This document shows positions 20,664 to 31,823 of a stretch of 64,000 nt of DNA, in pieces. Origin of the DNA: Sporopachydermia quercuum (lineage: Eukaryota > Ascomycota > Sporopachydermiomycetes > Sporopachydermiales > Sporopachydermiaceae); contig BCGN01000002.1 in NCBI GenBank assembly GCA_001599295.1, positions 248,001 to 312,000 of the forward strand. Reading direction: 5' to 3'. Below the pieces are notes generated by a model, which ran no database searches, was not told where the DNA came from, and was given only the letters and a program-made list of their open reading frames with translations. A program made the position numbers and the translations under genes. Numbering within the stretch: the stretch's first letter is position 1; each line of letters begins with the position of its first letter.

Positions 20664-22289
20664 ATGAAGAAAGAACCGAAACTCACAGTAGCATATCGCC
20701 ATTTCCAAACGCTCCCCTTCATCTACAATCAAATACCTCCTCCTTTCACATTCCAATCGTTATCTAACCCAGAATGTCTCTTTCATAAATATAAACGTAG
20801 AACTGGTTACAGCACAGCTAGTTTATTCAAACCGATAAATTCTAAAGGCGATATTGAGTTTACAGATGCTGAATTCTACGAAAGAAATATAAAAGATGAC
20901 AGCTTGTTTTCGCAAATCAACTACCTTCGGCTGATTATGCCAAATCATGAGTTGCTATTTGATAAACTGGGCCAAATATTCTGTAAAGACAAAGAATACT
21001 ACGATAGAGAAATAAAACTTTTATACCCACCGGAAACCGCAGCGGATTTAACCAAGCTTCTACAACTACTCAATTCAGGTATCAGAGATGAGCTGAAGTT
21101 TGCTTGTTTGGTGTATTATTTGCTACTAGATTATGGAAATAACAACGGAAAGCGGAAAGAAAATACGGCATCTATTTATAGTAAATCTCGACTAGAAGTT
21201 GGAGTTGTTCGGAAATGCCGCGTCTACTCCGGAGCTGATGGAACAGGTAAATCTAAAGGTAAAATCTTATATCAATATGGAGCAAGACTACCAAAGGCTC
21301 ATCAAGAGCTGATTAAATCGTTCTATCTGCTTGACAGATTTGACATTATATCAGGGTTAAGATATTTGTGTAATCCGAATGTTCGGCCTGAAGGCACATT
21401 ATTGGAAGGTGTTTTAGCAGTAATGATATCTGCGCAATCATTGGTTCTATCAAACTATGTGATTCTCAATTCCAGAAAAGATGGCGGAAGCAATATCGAA
21501 GATAGTACTGGTGGCTTCAGATCAGTGTCGGAAGCTGTATATTTCTTAATTAGAAGCAAGTGTCTAGATCTCAACACTGAGGGAATAATTCAAACCTATA
21601 TCGACAACTTAGTGGACTGTGGGTTCATCATAGAAGCATTAGAATTCATCAAATCTTTAACATTAGATGACATGGAAACAGCTGAAACTTTTCATAGTAG
21701 ACTAAGTGATGTCATGAAACGTATTATTGGGAATGAAGTTCGGCTAAAAAGTAGAGATAAGGAAATACGTGCAGCTACTAGAGTGGATAAGAAGCAATCA
21801 AAGATACGAGGATTGTCGTTCGAAGAAGTACTTAGACATCAAATTGGAGAAAAGGAAATATACGGAGATGCATGTTTGGCACTGATATCTGTGCCCCATA
21901 CATTAATTCCTGAGGAAGAACTTCGTAATGCTTTTCTAGATATTATTAACGAAGAGAATAGAGTCGAAATCTGTGATTTGGCGCGTGATCTTTTGGTTGT
22001 ACGAAGTTTACATTTCGGAGTGATAAAAGCAGAAGATATCCGGGAATATCTGCTGATTGATAAGGATACAAATATGCTTGAAGGAACTAGTCAAAAACTG
22101 TTGAAGCCATATGGTCATAGTGAAAGCGGTAACAAGAATGATATATTTGGTGATGGGAGCGGTGCAAAGCCGATAGTCAAACGAAAGTTTGATGGAGCAG
22201 AAACACCTGGAATTAAGAAACTCAAAGTAAAGAGAGCAATTGATATTTCTGATGTTGTTTCATGGATGAATCAAGCAGAAATAGTGTAA
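20664..22289 (+). CDS. ELYS-like domain protein (nuclear pore assembly)
   Basis: A 541-aa protein whose middle resembles the ELYS-like domain of AT-hook nucleoporins, which target Nup107-160 complexes to chromatin and the nuclear envelope. Matching features, in order, are LYPPETAADLTKL (about 120), a leucine-rich VYYLLLDYG, SFYLLDRFDIISGLRYL with a following NPNV segment, and SEAVYFLIRSK. These parallel the LYPP, YYLL.D, WYLDR..F..AL..L and EAFYF pattern in filamentous-fungal ElyS proteins. The C-terminus carries a basic, NLS-like stretch (KPIVKRKF to KKLKVKR, about 500-522). Saccharomyces cerevisiae lacks a clear ELYS, so its presence is informative about lineage. The start ATG at 20664 follows TATA-like sequence. 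The protein is longer than the roughly 300-aa fission yeast Ely5, with extra sequence after the domain. Confidence 0.68.
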   Translation: MKKEPKLTVAYRHFQTLPFIYNQIPPPFTFQSLSNPECLFHKYKRRTGYSTASLFKPINSKGDIEFTDAEFYERNIKDDSLFSQINYLRLIMPNHELLFDKLGQIFCKDKEYYDREIKLLYPPETAADLTKLLQLLNSGIRDELKFACLVYYLLLDYGNNNGKRKENTASIYSKSRLEVGVVRKCRVYSGADGTGKSKGKILYQYGARLPKAHQELIKSFYLLDRFDIISGLRYLCNPNVRPEGTLLEGVLAVMISAQSLVLSNYVILNSRKDGGSNIEDSTGGFRSVSEAVYFLIRSKCLDLNTEGIIQTYIDNLVDCGFIIEALEFIKSLTLDDMETAETFHSRLSDVMKRIIGNEVRLKSRDKEIRAATRVDKKQSKIRGLSFEEVLRHQIGEKEIYGDACLALISVPHTLIPEEELRNAFLDIINEENRVEICDLARDLLVVRSLHFGVIKAEDIREYLLIDKDTNMLEGTSQKLLKPYGHSESGNKNDIFGDGSGAKPIVKRKFDGAETPGIKKLKVKRAIDISDVVSWMNQAEIV

Positions 22290-22522
22290 AAGAGCATTCA
22301 AGTTCAAGTAAGCACATAACATAGCATATTACATGTGAAATTCTGAAGTATGTATTAAATACATATATCTCCATGGAAATACATATGATTTCAAGCCTCA
22401 TCATACTGCTAATACTAAGAAAAACAAAATACTGCATCGAAACTCAATGCATTATATTCTAATTAATCCATGTAATCAGGACTTCCTCCCCCCCCCCTTG
22501 TATTATCGTCATAAACAACTTT
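22290..22522. other. Short convergent intergenic region
   Basis: 233 bp between the ELYS-like and POS5 3' ends, containing a run of 10 C at 22488-22497. Nothing else was recognised. Confidence 0.6.
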
Positions 22523-23899
22523 TTATTTAGTTCTGGAACCTTTCATTTGATGCAAATTTTGTCCTCTAAAACCAGAATTGAACCCCAATAATTCATTAAT
22601 ACTACCTGCCCAATCATGCTCACTCTTAGCTACGCACCATATACCTAAATCCACACCAGCTCCTTGACTCGATTTATGTCCTGGATTCTGAGTGTAAAAA
22701 CCTCCTTGTTCATTCATAACTCTTATTTCGTCTCCAGCTCCTAAATTACCAACTGCGACGCCATCAACACTTAATCGAACTTCTCTTCCTCGACTGGAGC
22801 CTGCCACCTTCACATCTATATGAGATCTCGAAGGAATAATCAAAGGTCTAAATGACAATGATCTGGGGCAAATAGGCGTAAGTAGAATACAAGAAACTAA
22901 GGGATGGACAATTGAGCCACCAGCTGACAAGGAGTACGCAGTAGAACCTGTAGGAGTTGAAATCACAATACCATCAGCCGTCGTTCTGGTTAGAAAATGG
23001 TTATCAACATATATATCTAATATAGTTAGATGTGGTTGGGCACCTCTATGAAGGGAGACATCATTCATGGCGTTCAATAGACGTGATTTATGCTTTGGAT
23101 TCGTCGACAGTGTCGTAGATGCCGAATTGTGCGAGCCAGAATTGAGAATTGACTTCGTTTTTTCTTGGAAGTACGATGCAGGCATTGTAGGTGGATCATC
23201 TATGGATGTCATTAGTGGTAGTGGAACGGTCTCACAATTATTTGCCGCATAAGGATGAATATGACATTGGAGTCTCATTCTATTCAAAACTCGCGCTCGT
23301 GACGAATATACCTGTTCGAATGCTGCTACATGATCTTTGAAATCAAACGGTAATAGGAATCCTAATGTTCCAAGTGAAAACGATAAAATAGGAGGTACAG
23401 TTTCTTGTGAAAATAATGATGCAGCAGCGAGGATAGTACCATCTCCTCCCAATGTTATCACCAAATCTGTTTTAGCATTGATTTCTGTTCTAGATCCAGT
23501 ATACAGTATTGGTTTACCGCCAGAGGATGTTTTAGTAGAATTGGAGAATAAACCATTAATCTCATCGGGAATATCTTCATCCACTACGACATTAATTGCT
23601 GGATGTGTTTTATAGAAATATTCAATCAATTGAACCATTGCTTTTCGTACATGATCTTTAAAAGGCTTCCGAACAATGAACACATTCTGCAGAGGGTTAG
23701 ACCACATAAGCGTGTGAAGTTTGGAATTTGGTATCGGTGAATATTCTGGGTATGATCTAGGTCTCAAGTCCGAGACAGATCGGATGTTTAATTGTGACTG
23801 AACATTATGAGAGGAAAATTTTCTTAGGGATACATAATAGATGCGAGAACAGTTGTATAAAGGATAAAAGCTTTTATGGTTCAATACCCTGATCATCAT
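22523..23899 (-). CDS. POS5: Mitochondrial NADH/NAD kinase
   Basis: A 458-aa kinase that phosphorylates NADH (and NAD) to supply mitochondrial NADPH. The basic, Ser-rich N-terminus (MMIRVLNHKSF to LRKFSSHN) reads as a mitochondrial presequence. Then come PNSKLHTLMWSNPLQNVFI, shared with yeast Pos5, the GGDGT nucleotide motif (about 151-155), LSFSLGTLGFLLPF, the AMNDVSLHRG region, TRTTADGIVISTPTGSTAYSLSAGG and LTPICPRSLSFRP. The C-terminus ENWAG-like region and NELLGFNSGF also match Pos5. The first ATG is at 23899; the frame is open 21 codons further up but without ATG. An insert before AMNDV is longer than in Saccharomyces. The mitochondrial presequence and Pos5-like signatures favour POS5 over UTR1 or YEF1. 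Confidence 0.93.
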   Translation of the reverse strand: MMIRVLNHKSFYPLYNCSRIYYVSLRKFSSHNVQSQLNIRSVSDLRPRSYPEYSPIPNSKLHTLMWSNPLQNVFIVRKPFKDHVRKAMVQLIEYFYKTHPAINVVVDEDIPDEINGLFSNSTKTSSGGKPILYTGSRTEINAKTDLVITLGGDGTILAAASLFSQETVPPILSFSLGTLGFLLPFDFKDHVAAFEQVYSSRARVLNRMRLQCHIHPYAANNCETVPLPLMTSIDDPPTMPASYFQEKTKSILNSGSHNSASTTLSTNPKHKSRLLNAMNDVSLHRGAQPHLTILDIYVDNHFLTRTTADGIVISTPTGSTAYSLSAGGSIVHPLVSCILLTPICPRSLSFRPLIIPSRSHIDVKVAGSSRGREVRLSVDGVAVGNLGAGDEIRVMNEQGGFYTQNPGHKSSQGAGVDLGIWCVAKSEHDWAGSINELLGFNSGFRGQNLHQMKGSRTK

Positions 23900-26304
23900 G
23901 TCATTTGTGACAACTCGCTTACTATGAAGGAATACTGTAGGTACTGTGGATGAAGTATTCAATTGAATAGTGCGGCTGCTAATAAATTGGTGGGTTGAAT
24001 ATTGTTATAATAGCGACTGATGTGATTCAGATGAGAACCATTAGCAATTAGTTTATTTGAACAATGGATTGCTATTATATGGGTATGAACAAGAAAAGTG
24101 TATCAAAATCATTAAAGGAGGAGATTTGATGGAGGGGCATGATAACATATATATGTACATGGGATATGCTGATACATGTGCATGTACATGAATATGCATG
24201 ACTATACATAAATGTACATACTTCTGATTGTGAGATAAGAAGATTGTTAAGAGGAAGTAAGTGATTATTGATCAGGTAATGATCATAGAGCGAGAGAAAA
24301 AGAAGAATAATGAGAAGATGATGGGAGGATAGGATCTTCAGGTAAAGAACGAATGGAGAACACTTTTGTGTTGACAAATATGAGAGTAGTCATTGACACG
24401 ATCTTCAGTAACGAAGTCCTTCCAGGAGCCTATGCATAACTCTTAGATATTAGTGTTCTGATGTTCACCCCACATTTTAAACAGAAGCTTTTCTAACCTA
24501 ATTTGAAACAACAACAGTCTTCCAGTTTCAATGAGGCTAGATTCATCACTATAGAAAACTTGTTTAGAATTGCTTGTATGGCACATCTACTTTTACATCA
24601 TATCAAAGACTCTCTGATTCATTCCATGACTATTAGGGCTAGATCTCTCTCATTGTTCTCTTTTCCTCGCATGAGATTACTAGAGAAAACGGACCCTGAA
24701 TTATACAATCAAAGACACACTAAATATTCTACTAAATGAATTAGCTGATTGTTTAGTAATTACAGGAACAATTCGAAATATAACAAGGAGAAAAGAATAA
24801 TTCAATGGATAAATGAAAAAATCAAGTACATATGTTAATTGCTTGATTTTGTATAAGTAATACATTGATTAGATAATCATGTTCGATATGATAAGGTTAC
24901 CTCGGCTTATGCGGGTCGTATGTGCGATGTAAGATCAAGTATTTAAGAAAACAAGATGGCAATACTTGTGCAATAGGAACGGAAAAAATTGGAAGACCAC
25001 AATAAATACAACATTATTTGCTTTCAATAAAATTATTACAATACTTAACTGTATTTTGCTGTTCTGCTGTTCTATTTCCGTTATTATCTGTCAAATAGCA
25101 CCTCATCCCTGCAAGTAGGTGAAATAGTATTATTGAGGAAGCAAAGCTTAAATGAGAAGAACTTGCATGAGACTACATGAACGTGCGTAAATTGAGGGGA
25201 AACTTACTTTTCTTATATTTAAAGTTTCAATTTAATCTTCTTTGCTCCAGGGTTTTTCTCAATATGGGAATAACGTTTGTGGGGAAATCGATGTTTTTCC
25301 TGGGTTTATTTATTAAGTTTATGATGAGTGAAAAGATACAACCAACTTCTTTCAGACAGTTGAAAATAAACCCGATCATCAAAGATAAGAGTANAATCAG
25401 TGATATATTTCATTCTAACATTTTTGTGACTTTTCCAGCTCTTTTGTATGCAATACATTATAACTGACAATTGAATTGGGGATTTTACCTCTCCATATAT
25501 ATTATTCACACGTCGAATTTCTCAGCACTTAGTCTACACATTAAACGCTAAACCTCCAATTTAGGTTAGTATTTGAGCCGTCTTAAGTTTTCTAAGGCCT
25601 GTAAAGTCTTATGTCATTTATTCTCTCATCTCGGTGTCAAAAGTCATTGAAAAGGAAACTAAATTATCATTGTACTTCTTAACCCACTTCCTCTTATCTT
25701 AACTAAAGAAATAATTCTTTTAGTTTAAGCTTAACCATTATATAACAATTCCACCATCAATAATACTTGATATTCTCTTGGAAATGCTCCGTTGGTTTCT
25801 TCTAATCAGACTTTGTCTTTAAGGTTAAGATTCAACTTTTTACACTTGTTTAACTCTAATTAAACTCAAACTTTTGTATTTTAGCTTAGCCTCACGATCT
25901 TACTAATTGCCGCTAACCCCATAATATAACTCCATATTTTTCACATTTCCAAGCACATCAACAGGGAATTCTACAGAGCTATATATAAGGTGTCTTTACT
26001 TTTTGACCGCTTAGTTGATACAAAAATCATGGAAGACAGCATTAGTTTCCAGGCGTTATTCATGAATTGGAAGATTAAAAACGATATAAGAGTTCTATAC
26101 AGTATTTATAGAATAATAAATAGTAATAGGAAGCTCGAAAAGGGATCAATTATACCGTATACTCATCATACGTCCCCTGCTGTATCTCTGAACAGAATTG
26201 ACTGTTGAGTTGCTGGTACATCATTGTACTTACTATTCTAGAGATCTTCAAAACAGGAATTTATCTACTACAGCATATCTAATCCTTTTATAACTACTTG
26301 CACA
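23900..26304. promoter_or_regulatory. Long divergent intergenic region POS5/orphan gene
   Basis: 2.4 kb between two start codons. Short frames at 24503-24739 and 25177-25467 show no family features and are not called; one N lies near 25394. A stretch at about 24146-24222 is rich in TACATG/CATGTA words (ATATATGTACATG, ACATGTGCATGTACATG). A TATATAAG element lies near 25982, about 320 nt upstream of the orphan gene. No tRNA or known RNA was recognised. Confidence 0.5.
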
Positions 26305-27777
26305 ATGTCTAGCATGCTATCGACATCACATCATCCTGAACTATCGACTAACCTTTGCGATGCAAGATTACAAGATGTAGTAATTGAATTGCCTATTGTT
26401 AGATCCCTAAATGTACCAGAATGTGATTTAATAGCCAGAAAGAATTCCACACGGTTTCTCAATATAATTATAGAAGCAGGCGTTGAAGCCATTGGAAGAA
26501 AGGAAAGCAATAAAACGAATGAAGACGATAATGAAGATAGTAATGATAATAACCATAGCAATCAAAGTAAAAACAACAAAAAAACCAATAATGAGAATCC
26601 TATTAGCGATACTCCTACATATCAGCAGCCAATAACTCCACAGACGCCTGAAATTTCGAGCCAATCAATACATTGTGAAACATACACCAAGGCATTCAAT
26701 TTCTGGGAAACCAATAAAGCAAAAGATTCTACGGCTTCTACTTTCCTACAACTACGGAGGTCTTATGAACTACTGATAGACTTGGCTCATAGACCTCAAG
26801 GAGCTGTTTGCTATGTATTTTGGGAGTATTGGGATGCCATTGCTATGAAAATCATGAATATCACTGGTGTTTCAAGATTAACAGAAGCAACCGCTGGAAG
26901 ATTGTTCCGTCCGACTGGTGGTTCTGCAGTTTATATTACTGCGTATGAAAGAGAACAGGAAAAAGTAAAAGAAAGAGAAAAACACACAGATAAATATCGG
27001 TCAGGGTCATTAACTGCACATAACACTATCGACAGTAATGGTATCAGTAACAGCGTTAAGATTGTTGATGGTAGCTTAAATACTTTCAATCCTAGTAATG
27101 CTATCCCTACTCCTAGCTCTACTACTAATCCATCTGAAGCTTATGGACAACCATCACCAACTACTACTTCTTCTCCTTCACCAGAAGATAAAATAAAGAA
27201 CATACTATCGATATCCTTATCTTCTTCTTGCACATACAACCCTTATGCATCAACTAGAGTTTATAGACAACAGAACGATATTGCGAACTCCTTAGATATT
27301 CTTAAAGTTAATAATAAAAAGGAAGAATCTCTAGTCCTTACTAATTATTTCTTCCCTGATAGAAATCTAGCTGCCAATCATATAATGAATCCTGTGTCAC
27401 GATCAAGCAGTATCGATCAAAATATTCAACAAGAAAAAGAGCTTCAGAATGAACTACGGAAGGAATTAAAGAGTCCGAAGAGTAGTAATATTGATAGCAA
27501 TAACTTAACTAGTGGTTTATTAGATGGTAATCCAAATGTCGACAATATTCAAGAGTATTTGGGATTAGAAACCAGAAACCATTTCAATGATTTCAGTGAT
27601 TTCAATGATTTTGATTTGCATTTGAATATGAATTGTTATAGAAACGTCAATAATAAAAGAACGGCTGATACGTTAATGGATGTTGCAAGTGCAGTGGATA
27701 TTCCTGCTGTTGTTGATAGCTTGAAGAGTACAAAGAAAATTGATATAAGGAAATCAATAAGAGCTTTAGAGGAATAG
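26305..27777 (+). CDS. Orphan Asn/Ser-rich protein of unknown function
   Basis: 490 aa, not recognised. It starts at ATG 26305. A possibly ordered N-terminal part (1-60, with DVVIELPIVRSLNVPE) is followed by an Asn/Asp/Lys-rich low-complexity linker (about 65-105). A more conserved-looking segment at about 125-225 contains FLQLRRSYELLIDLAHRPQ and VCYVFWEYWDAIAMKI, then a charged stretch (EREQEKVKEREKH). The remainder is Ser/Asn/Pro-rich and ends in acidic and basic patches; a short repeat NDFSDFNDFD lies near 435. There is no signal peptide and no membrane segment. The composition is typical of a yeast regulatory or scaffold protein, but no catalytic motif is visible and I assign no function. 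The long intact frame supports a real gene. Confidence 0.7.
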   Translation: MSSMLSTSHHPELSTNLCDARLQDVVIELPIVRSLNVPECDLIARKNSTRFLNIIIEAGVEAIGRKESNKTNEDDNEDSNDNNHSNQSKNNKKTNNENPISDTPTYQQPITPQTPEISSQSIHCETYTKAFNFWETNKAKDSTASTFLQLRRSYELLIDLAHRPQGAVCYVFWEYWDAIAMKIMNITGVSRLTEATAGRLFRPTGGSAVYITAYEREQEKVKEREKHTDKYRSGSLTAHNTIDSNGISNSVKIVDGSLNTFNPSNAIPTPSSTTNPSEAYGQPSPTTTSSPSPEDKIKNILSISLSSSCTYNPYASTRVYRQQNDIANSLDILKVNNKKEESLVLTNYFFPDRNLAANHIMNPVSRSSSIDQNIQQEKELQNELRKELKSPKSSNIDSNNLTSGLLDGNPNVDNIQEYLGLETRNHFNDFSDFNDFDLHLNMNCYRNVNNKRTADTLMDVASAVDIPAVVDSLKSTKKIDIRKSIRALEE

Positions 27778-29542
27778 GATGAGACGAGGAAATGTCATTA
27801 TGAGTGATATATGTCAATCTAATAAGATTCTTGATTATAAATTGCTTTTATTGTAGAATTTTTAATGGTAGTGGTAGTACTTTAATATATGAGTAGCCGT
27901 CTTTTTAACAATAATAAAAGGTAGATTGCCCTGTGAGAATAACAATAGAGCTCATAAGTTTTAACGAAGAGAAAACAGATTTTTATTAGAAAAATAAATG
28001 AGTTAGATTCAATTCGGTCGCAAATTTAGTAAATTATTTCAATTAAATTCAATCAATTTCTTAACCCCAGAAGGTTTCCCGATAAGAATAAGAACTTCTT
28101 GATACGCTATTTATCACCAACTAATTAACTAACTATAACTAAAAAAATCTGCGAATCAAACTCTTTTCTGTTTCTGATATTATTGAATCTATAGAAGAAA
28201 ATAAGAACTGATTGTTCCTTTTGGCTATGATTACTACAACTAAGAACTAACTATGGAGCCATTGGTTCACTTACTATTTTGAATAGTTTTCCTATATCCA
28301 ATTTAGAGACAAAGTCAAAGCTATTCCTTATGAGATGAGAAAAATAGTTTACCTAATTTAAAGCTTTATCTTTCTTTCAGTCGAACGCTTAGGCGTGGAT
28401 CTCATCAGCTTCTTAACTTCAAATGCCTAATTCCTAGTTCGTCTATTTCCAGACATACACAAGGCTTTGTTCGTTTTCTATTATATTATATTAACACATA
28501 TTATATTTACTATAGACTATCAAGACAATTCCATCAAAGAAATCAGATGTCATTTGGCCCTTTTATCGTCTAATTTCTTCTTTCTCCTAACATTTCCACT
28601 GCCCAAGATATTGATTCTGGCACTCAAAAGGTGATGGATGAGAGGTTCCTCTTTCTACTTCCAAGGTCATCTTCGCTTTGTCCGAAGATGAGCCTGAAAA
28701 GAATACTCCTCATGAAAAAGTGACGATGGTAGATCTTTTTTTTGCTTATCTGATGCAAAGAGAAACCTAGAACTTACCTTTAGGCTCCATTTATTAAGGT
28801 GACAGCGAGGAGAAAAATTTATGTAAGTTCAAGGAAACGTACTGGAGTATTTGTATAGTAAGATATCTATGTCTTAAATGGTAAAAGGCTGTGATATCAT
28901 ATTTATAAGTACAATACTTATTTTTATTATTAAATTTTCTTGTGTTTGAGTATTTTGTTCCGTTTGAAATCACCCTCGTTCAATTTTTCATCATCTAATA
29001 GTTGACATTATGGTATATATCTGAGTTTTGATCACAATGAATGCTGAATTATTAATTGATTCCTCAGACAGGAATTTCAGGTTTCAAATTAATAAGTGAT
29101 TGACATGCGCTTTGTGCCTAGAAATAATGCTTTGACAAGACATTTTAAACTGCGCTCAACGGCTAATCAGCTCTAAAATATCTCTCAGACGCCGTTTTAT
29201 TGACTTCTTGCATGAAACATGAATAGAATCAGCTAAAGTTCCTGTTGGTAGAGCTACCCAACCTGCATTTGTCACGATTAGTGCTCTTCAGACAATATGA
29301 GCAGTTTAGACGTAAACGTATGTTCTATCAATAAGATCAATAGAGGGAGAAATAATCGTAATTTCATCCTTCACGTTTTACTAATTTAAACGCAAACTGA
29401 ATATATCATACAATCAAATATGAAAATAACAAAATAAATATTGAAACTACAATACAGAACCAAATATAAATTAAACATTCCACATATCATTCGCACACCA
29501 ATATCACATCATCTTTAAGTTATGCTTCTTCCACCAAGCTAT
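27778..29542. other. Long convergent intergenic region orphan/RPD3
   Basis: 1.76 kb between two 3' ends with no coding frame of note. It contains a stable hairpin at 28664-28695 followed by a T run near 28736-28743. ACTTACCT at 28772-28779 reads as a splice-donor-like AGGTAAGT on the minus strand. No known RNA was recognised. Confidence 0.5.
28664..28695. other. Stable hairpin in long intergenic region
   Basis: TCATCTTCG (28667-28675) pairs perfectly with CGAAGATGA (28683-28691) around a 7-nt loop. Flanking AGG and CCT extend the stem past a one-base bulge. Its GC content is above that of the surroundings, and a T-rich run follows about 45 nt later on the plus strand. It may be part of a non-coding RNA; there is no family match. 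Confidence 0.6.
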
Positions 29543-30910
29543 CTAAGACGCCACATCAATTGTTTTATGATCTATATCTTTACTTTTCCCACCTAGTTTC
29601 TCTTCATCATCAAAGAATTCATCATCTCTTTCAATATGTTCATCACGGGCTTGTTGTGAGCCGCCTTTAGTATCCTTAGCTTCAGCACTATCTTCTTCTT
29701 CATCACCTAAATCTGGGGCATCAGCAGGAACGTCTTGCATTTGAACACTTGGGCAAAATTTAGTATGTGATAAGTTTTCAAATACTTGAGTTAATATCTT
29801 ATCCAAAAATTCGGGATTGTTAGCATTATGCATATTTGAAGGCCTGACATCTAGCTTATAATCAGGGCAATAATATTCATAGTAATCATTATAAGGTAGA
29901 TCAGGGCCTAGGATTTCATTATTTAATAAACCAGTTTCAAAAGTCCAGGTTCTTGAAACGTTTCTCATAGTGTAACCACCACCACCAACTACCATCATTG
30001 GTTTACCAAATGAACGAACAAAGTTAACACAGTTAGCATGACCTCTCATACTAAGGTTGAAACAACCAAGACGGTCACCAGATAATGAATCACCACCACA
30101 CTGTAGGACGATTGCACTTGGTTGATACCATTCCATGATTTTAGAGATCACAGGTTCGAAAACTGATTTATAGGTTGCATCATCAATACCATCGCGTAAT
30201 GGTAAATTCACTGCATAATGCTTACCTTTACTCACACCAATATCACGCAGCTCACCAGTACCAGGAAAAAACTCACCGTATTTATGGAATGAACAAGTCA
30301 TTACACGATCAGTGGTATAAAATGCTTCTTCCACACCATCACCATGATGAACATCAATATCAATATACAATACACGAGCATGGTACCGTAGAAGTTCAAT
30401 GATACCTAACACAATATCGTTCAAGTAACAAAATCCACTTGCTTCTGATTTCTTAGCATGATGTAACCCTCCAGCATAATTAATAGCAATATCGCACTTA
30501 CCACGATTGAGTCTTGCTGCTCCTTCCATAGAACCTCCACCGGAAATACCGCAGTATTCAAACAACCCGTCAAACACAGGACAATCGTCACCGACATTGA
30601 ATTTGACTTGTTCTTTAGCAAACATATCGATATTATCAGGCGTTACTCTAGATAAAAAGTCAATGTATTCATCAGTGTGGAATTGACACATTTCTTGCTT
30701 CGTAGCAGGCTTGGCTCTGTAGATTTCCATCTTCTTATATAAACCATAGTTCATAATCAGAGAATGAGCCATTCTAATTCTGTGGGGCTTCATAGGATGT
30801 CCTGCACCATAAGCGTAGTTTCCTACATCTGAATCGTAAAAATAAGCAACACGTCGCTTATCTTGTTTGTTGACCTTGATGTCGTCAAATGGTTTAGCCT
30901 CGTAGACCAT
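29543..30910 (-). CDS. RPD3: Histone deacetylase, class I
   Basis: A 455-aa zinc-dependent lysine deacetylase, the catalytic subunit of the Rpd3L/S-type corepressor complexes in the nucleus. The whole HDAC fold is present: [12 protein letters not shown], the paired catalytic histidines at 150-151 (GLHHAKK), the zinc site in [10 protein letters not shown] (Asp186, His188) and [11 protein letters not shown], and the [14 protein letters not shown] loop. Residue numbers coincide with those of yeast Rpd3 (His150, His151, His188). The tail is acidic (DEEEDS, DDEEK) and poorly conserved, as usual. It is a single exon from ATG 30910. RPD3 is preferred over HOS2 from the near-identical core and N-terminus ([14 protein letters not shown]). 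Confidence 0.96.
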   Translation of the reverse strand: MVYEAKPFDDIKVNKQDKRRVAYFYDSDVGNYAYGAGHPMKPHRIRMAHSLIMNYGLYKKMEIYRAKPATKQEMCQFHTDEYIDFLSRVTPDNIDMFAKEQVKFNVGDDCPVFDGLFEYCGISGGGSMEGAARLNRGKCDIAINYAGGLHHAKKSEASGFCYLNDIVLGIIELLRYHARVLYIDIDVHHGDGVEEAFYTTDRVMTCSFHKYGEFFPGTGELRDIGVSKGKHYAVNLPLRDGIDDATYKSVFEPVISKIMEWYQPSAIVLQCGGDSLSGDRLGCFNLSMRGHANCVNFVRSFGKPMMVVGGGGYTMRNVSRTWTFETGLLNNEILGPDLPYNDYYEYYCPDYKLDVRPSNMHNANNPEFLDKILTQVFENLSHTKFCPSVQMQDVPADAPDLGDEEEDSAEAKDTKGGSQQARDEHIERDDEFFDDEEKLGGKSKDIDHKTIDVAS

Positions 30911-31823
30911 GGTGAAGAGAAGATGGTAAGGGTACTTTGATACTTGATAGACGCAACAATGAGCGCTTGCGCTTTCTGTAAGAATAGTATTTGTAATTTC
31001 TGATCACAAAATTGAAATCAAGAATAACACACAAACCGCAGTTAATTTGCTGATCAAACACAAATGAAAATGAAAATGGACACAACCAATTTCACTTGAT
31101 TAGCACAAAATTGAAAATAGCACAATGACACCTTTCTCAGTTGATATCAAGCTTTCTCTTCCGAGCTTTTCACAAACATTAATATACCCAGCTATCAACG
31201 ATAAGTGGGGAACTGACTGGTACTTGTAACAGAAAGAAAAATATTCTGCTCATTTGATAAGGAGCTGATGCGATGTTATAGTGGAGAAAGGGAAAGGAAA
31301 CTGTGAGGAACTGAAATAAAAGAAGCGGTGGTGAAGCATTCTGGATTAGAATGATGTGTTGAGAGATATGGTTTGATAATGGTTGGAATTGCCCCCTTAC
31401 ACACTATGGCATGGAGGGGGGTGGCAGAGAGATTATCATAGATAGAAAATATGGAAAGAAACGTTTACAACCAAAAGAGTTTTCAATAGTAGTCATAATT
31501 GTACTCAATGTTTGGTGGTAGGATATTAATTCATTACTAATGATATTCAATGTTCTATTGAATCAGCAGCGTCACAAGTAGTGAGTGGAAACAGGGTATG
31601 TTATTAAAATCTAGTATTCAAATTTCGGAAATAATATTTCCATTTTCAAGTATTATTTCCTGGTTTATCTACTCCCTAAACATCAGATCTCACCTCAGAA
31701 ATTTCTTACATTGAGTGAAAAGTCAACTTTTTATCCTATTTGACACCAAAACTAAGGAAGAATTAGGCGAAAAAAACGTGAACAAGTTCATTCAATCGCT
31801 GGATTAACAATAGAATCCTGAAA
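30911..31823. promoter_or_regulatory. Divergent promoter region RPD3/HUT1
   Basis: 913 bp between two start codons. It has G-rich patches near 31408-31426 and A/T-rich sequence elsewhere. A short inverted GGAAAT/ATTTCC lies near 31628-31642. No gene or RNA was recognised. Confidence 0.55.

Noticed and set aside
24503-24739. 78-codon frame ending in a charged segment
   Set aside because: The start is not ATG and no similarity is recognised. A small gene from the internal ATG near 24626 cannot be excluded.
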